A stretch of DNA of 5,603 nucleotides from Acidobacteriota bacterium (GTDB taxonomy: Bacteria; Acidobacteriota; Vicinamibacteria; Vicinamibacterales; UBA2999), in NCBI GenBank assembly GCA_013813075.1, contig JACCSI010000734.1:1-5603 (forward strand), given 5' to 3'. The position numbers and the translations under genes were made by a program. The notes beneath the pieces are model-generated. The model was not told the origin of the DNA, did not search any database, and saw nothing but the letters and a program-made list of their open reading frames with translations. This document shows positions 4,573 through 5,603 of the stretch, in pieces. How positions within the stretch are numbered: position 1 is the stretch's first letter; the number at the start of each line of letters is the position of its first letter.

Positions 4573-5603
4573 ATGACGTTTCGCCACCTCGCCCTGTTTG
4601 CCTGCGTCCTCGCTAGTGCCCCCACCACCACAGGCGCGCATGAAATTCCGAGCGAAGTCACGATCCAGACCTTTCTGAAGCCCGAAGGACAGCGGCTGAT
4701 ATTCCTGGTGCGAGCCCCACTGAGAGCCATGCGGGATATGGACGTGCCCCGGCGGGACGGCGTCTACCAGGGCTTCATTGACATGGCCCGGATTGATCCG
4801 GTCCTGCACGATGCCGCCACGCAGTGGATCGCGGACTTCGTCAAGCTCTACGAAGAAGACCGGCAGTTACCCTATCCAACTGTGCGCGCGGCTCGTATCT
4901 CATTGCCGAGCGATCGCACGTTCGAGAGCTACGACCGGGCGCTGGCCGGGGTGTACGGCCCGAAGCTGCCGGTTGACACCAACCTGGTGTGGGAAGAGGG
5001 GCTGCTCGACGTCGCCTTCGAGTTTCCCATCCACTCAGATCGGTCAAAATTCTCGATCAGCCCAGGATTGACGCGCCTTGGCGTCAGGGTCAACGTGGTG
5101 CTCCGCTTCCTGCCACCCGGCGGCGCCGAACGCGTGTTCGACGTGCACGGAGACCCGGGCATCGTTCGCCTCGACCCACGGTGGCACCAGGCGGCACTGC
5201 GATTCACGGCTGACGGCTTTCACCACATCCTCGATGGCATCGATCACCTGCTCTTCCTGCTCTGCCTGGTGATCCCATTCCGACGGCTGCGGTCGCTGGT
5301 CGTCGTGGTGACGTCGTTCACGCTCGCGCACTCAGTCACGCTCATCGCGTCGGCGTACAACCTCGCACCCGACTCGTTGTGGTTCCCGCCACTGGTCGAG
5401 ACACTGATTGCCGTGTCGATTGTCTATATGGCCCTCGAGAACATTGTCGGGGCCCTTACCGCGCGGAACGGTGGGGCGGACATCGACCACCGATCGCTGA
5501 ACCGGCGCTGGGCAGTGGCCTTCGGCTTCGGCTTGATTCACGGCTTCGGCTTCTCGTTCGCGTTGCGCGAGTCGCTGCAGTTTGCCGGCTCCCACTTGCT
5601 CAC
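4573..5603 (+). CDS. HupE/UreJ-family membrane protein with extracytoplasmic N-terminal domain (3'-truncated by window)
   Basis: An uninterrupted frame of 343 codons runs off the right edge. An N-terminal signal peptide (residues 1-22, hydrophobic core about 6-16, ending TGA) would be cut before H23, giving a mature protein starting HEIPSEV. Residues 23 to about 210 form a soluble, charged, presumably periplasmic domain. Membrane segments then begin with the family's hallmark GFHHILDGIDHLLFLL at 215-230 (H217, H218, D221, D224, H225), followed by TSFTLAHSVTL at 247-257, VETLIAVSIVYMALEN at 275-290 and FGFGLIHGFGFSF at 317-329. These His/Asp-rich helices are typical of HupE/UreJ proteins, which include nickel permeases linked to hydrogenase or urease. 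This larger form with an N-terminal domain has no settled function. No hydrogenase or urease gene is visible, so metal transport is inference. The start is ATG at 4573; an in-frame TAA at 4555-4557 rules out a longer protein. The Shine-Dalgarno is weak (GGAAAG, about 19 nt away). Perhaps 50-80 residues are missing. Confidence 0.9.
   Translation, partial: MTFRHLALFACVLASAPTTTGAHEIPSEVTIQTFLKPEGQRLIFLVRAPLRAMRDMDVPRRDGVYQGFIDMARIDPVLHDAATQWIADFVKLYEEDRQLPYPTVRAARISLPSDRTFESYDRALAGVYGPKLPVDTNLVWEEGLLDVAFEFPIHSDRSKFSISPGLTRLGVRVNVVLRFLPPGGAERVFDVHGDPGIVRLDPRWHQAALRFTADGFHHILDGIDHLLFLLCLVIPFRRLRSLVVVVTSFTLAHSVTLIASAYNLAPDSLWFPPLVETLIAVSIVYMALENIVGALTARNGGADIDHRSLNRRWAVAFGFGLIHGFGFSFALRESLQFAGSHLL

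Noticed and set aside
4573..4638. Lipoprotein signal with Cys11 of the HupE-like protein
   Set aside because: The LFAC context has Phe at a position that should be small, and the cysteine is too close to the N-terminus. A normal cleavage site at TGA/H fits better.
4841..5595. Minus-strand open frames within the HupE-like gene
   Set aside because: They are antisense to a 343-codon frame with a signal peptide and four conserved family motifs.

Overview
The window reads as GC-rich chromosomal DNA from a Gram-negative-type bacterium. The evidence is the uppS-cdsA-dxr-rseP envelope/isoprenoid gene order and two proteins with export signals. The secreted NHL-type beta-propeller and the HupE/UreJ-like protein with an extracytoplasmic head would fit Acidobacteriota or a similar soil or metagenome lineage. 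That placement is a guess from gene content only.

Layout. (1) Positions 1-3030, all on the minus strand and read right to left: uppS (undecaprenyl diphosphate synthase), cdsA (phosphatidate cytidylyltransferase), dxr (DXP reductoisomerase) and the first 26 codons of rseP (site-2 intramembrane protease). The gaps are 12, about 100 and 12 nt, so this looks like one operon. Dxr feeds the MEP isoprenoid pathway, UppS turns its products into the C55 lipid carrier, CdsA makes the liponucleotide precursor of phospholipids, and RseP carries out intramembrane proteolysis in envelope-stress control. (2) Positions 3031-3147: a short intergenic region holding a strong intrinsic terminator (stem 3075-3092, T-rich tract 3064-3074 on the minus strand) and a pair of mutually exclusive hairpins (3095-3124). 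(3) Positions 3148-4374, minus strand: an exported six-bladed beta-propeller protein with NHL-like repeats, GTG start and a good Shine-Dalgarno. (4) Positions 4375-4572: a 198-nt divergent intergenic region with a minisatellite of six 15-bp units (4400-4489) and candidate back-to-back promoters. (5) Positions 4573-5603, plus strand: a HupE/UreJ-type membrane protein with a signal peptide and a large extracytoplasmic N-terminal domain, running off the right edge.

The core operon is ordinary housekeeping. The parts worth a second look are the 15-bp repeat array in the presumed 5' leader of the propeller gene, the tight terminator/promoter arrangement ahead of the essential uppS operon, and the HupE-like protein, whose predicted mature N-terminus is histidine. 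I do not see a convincing new defence, mobile or RNA-guided system.
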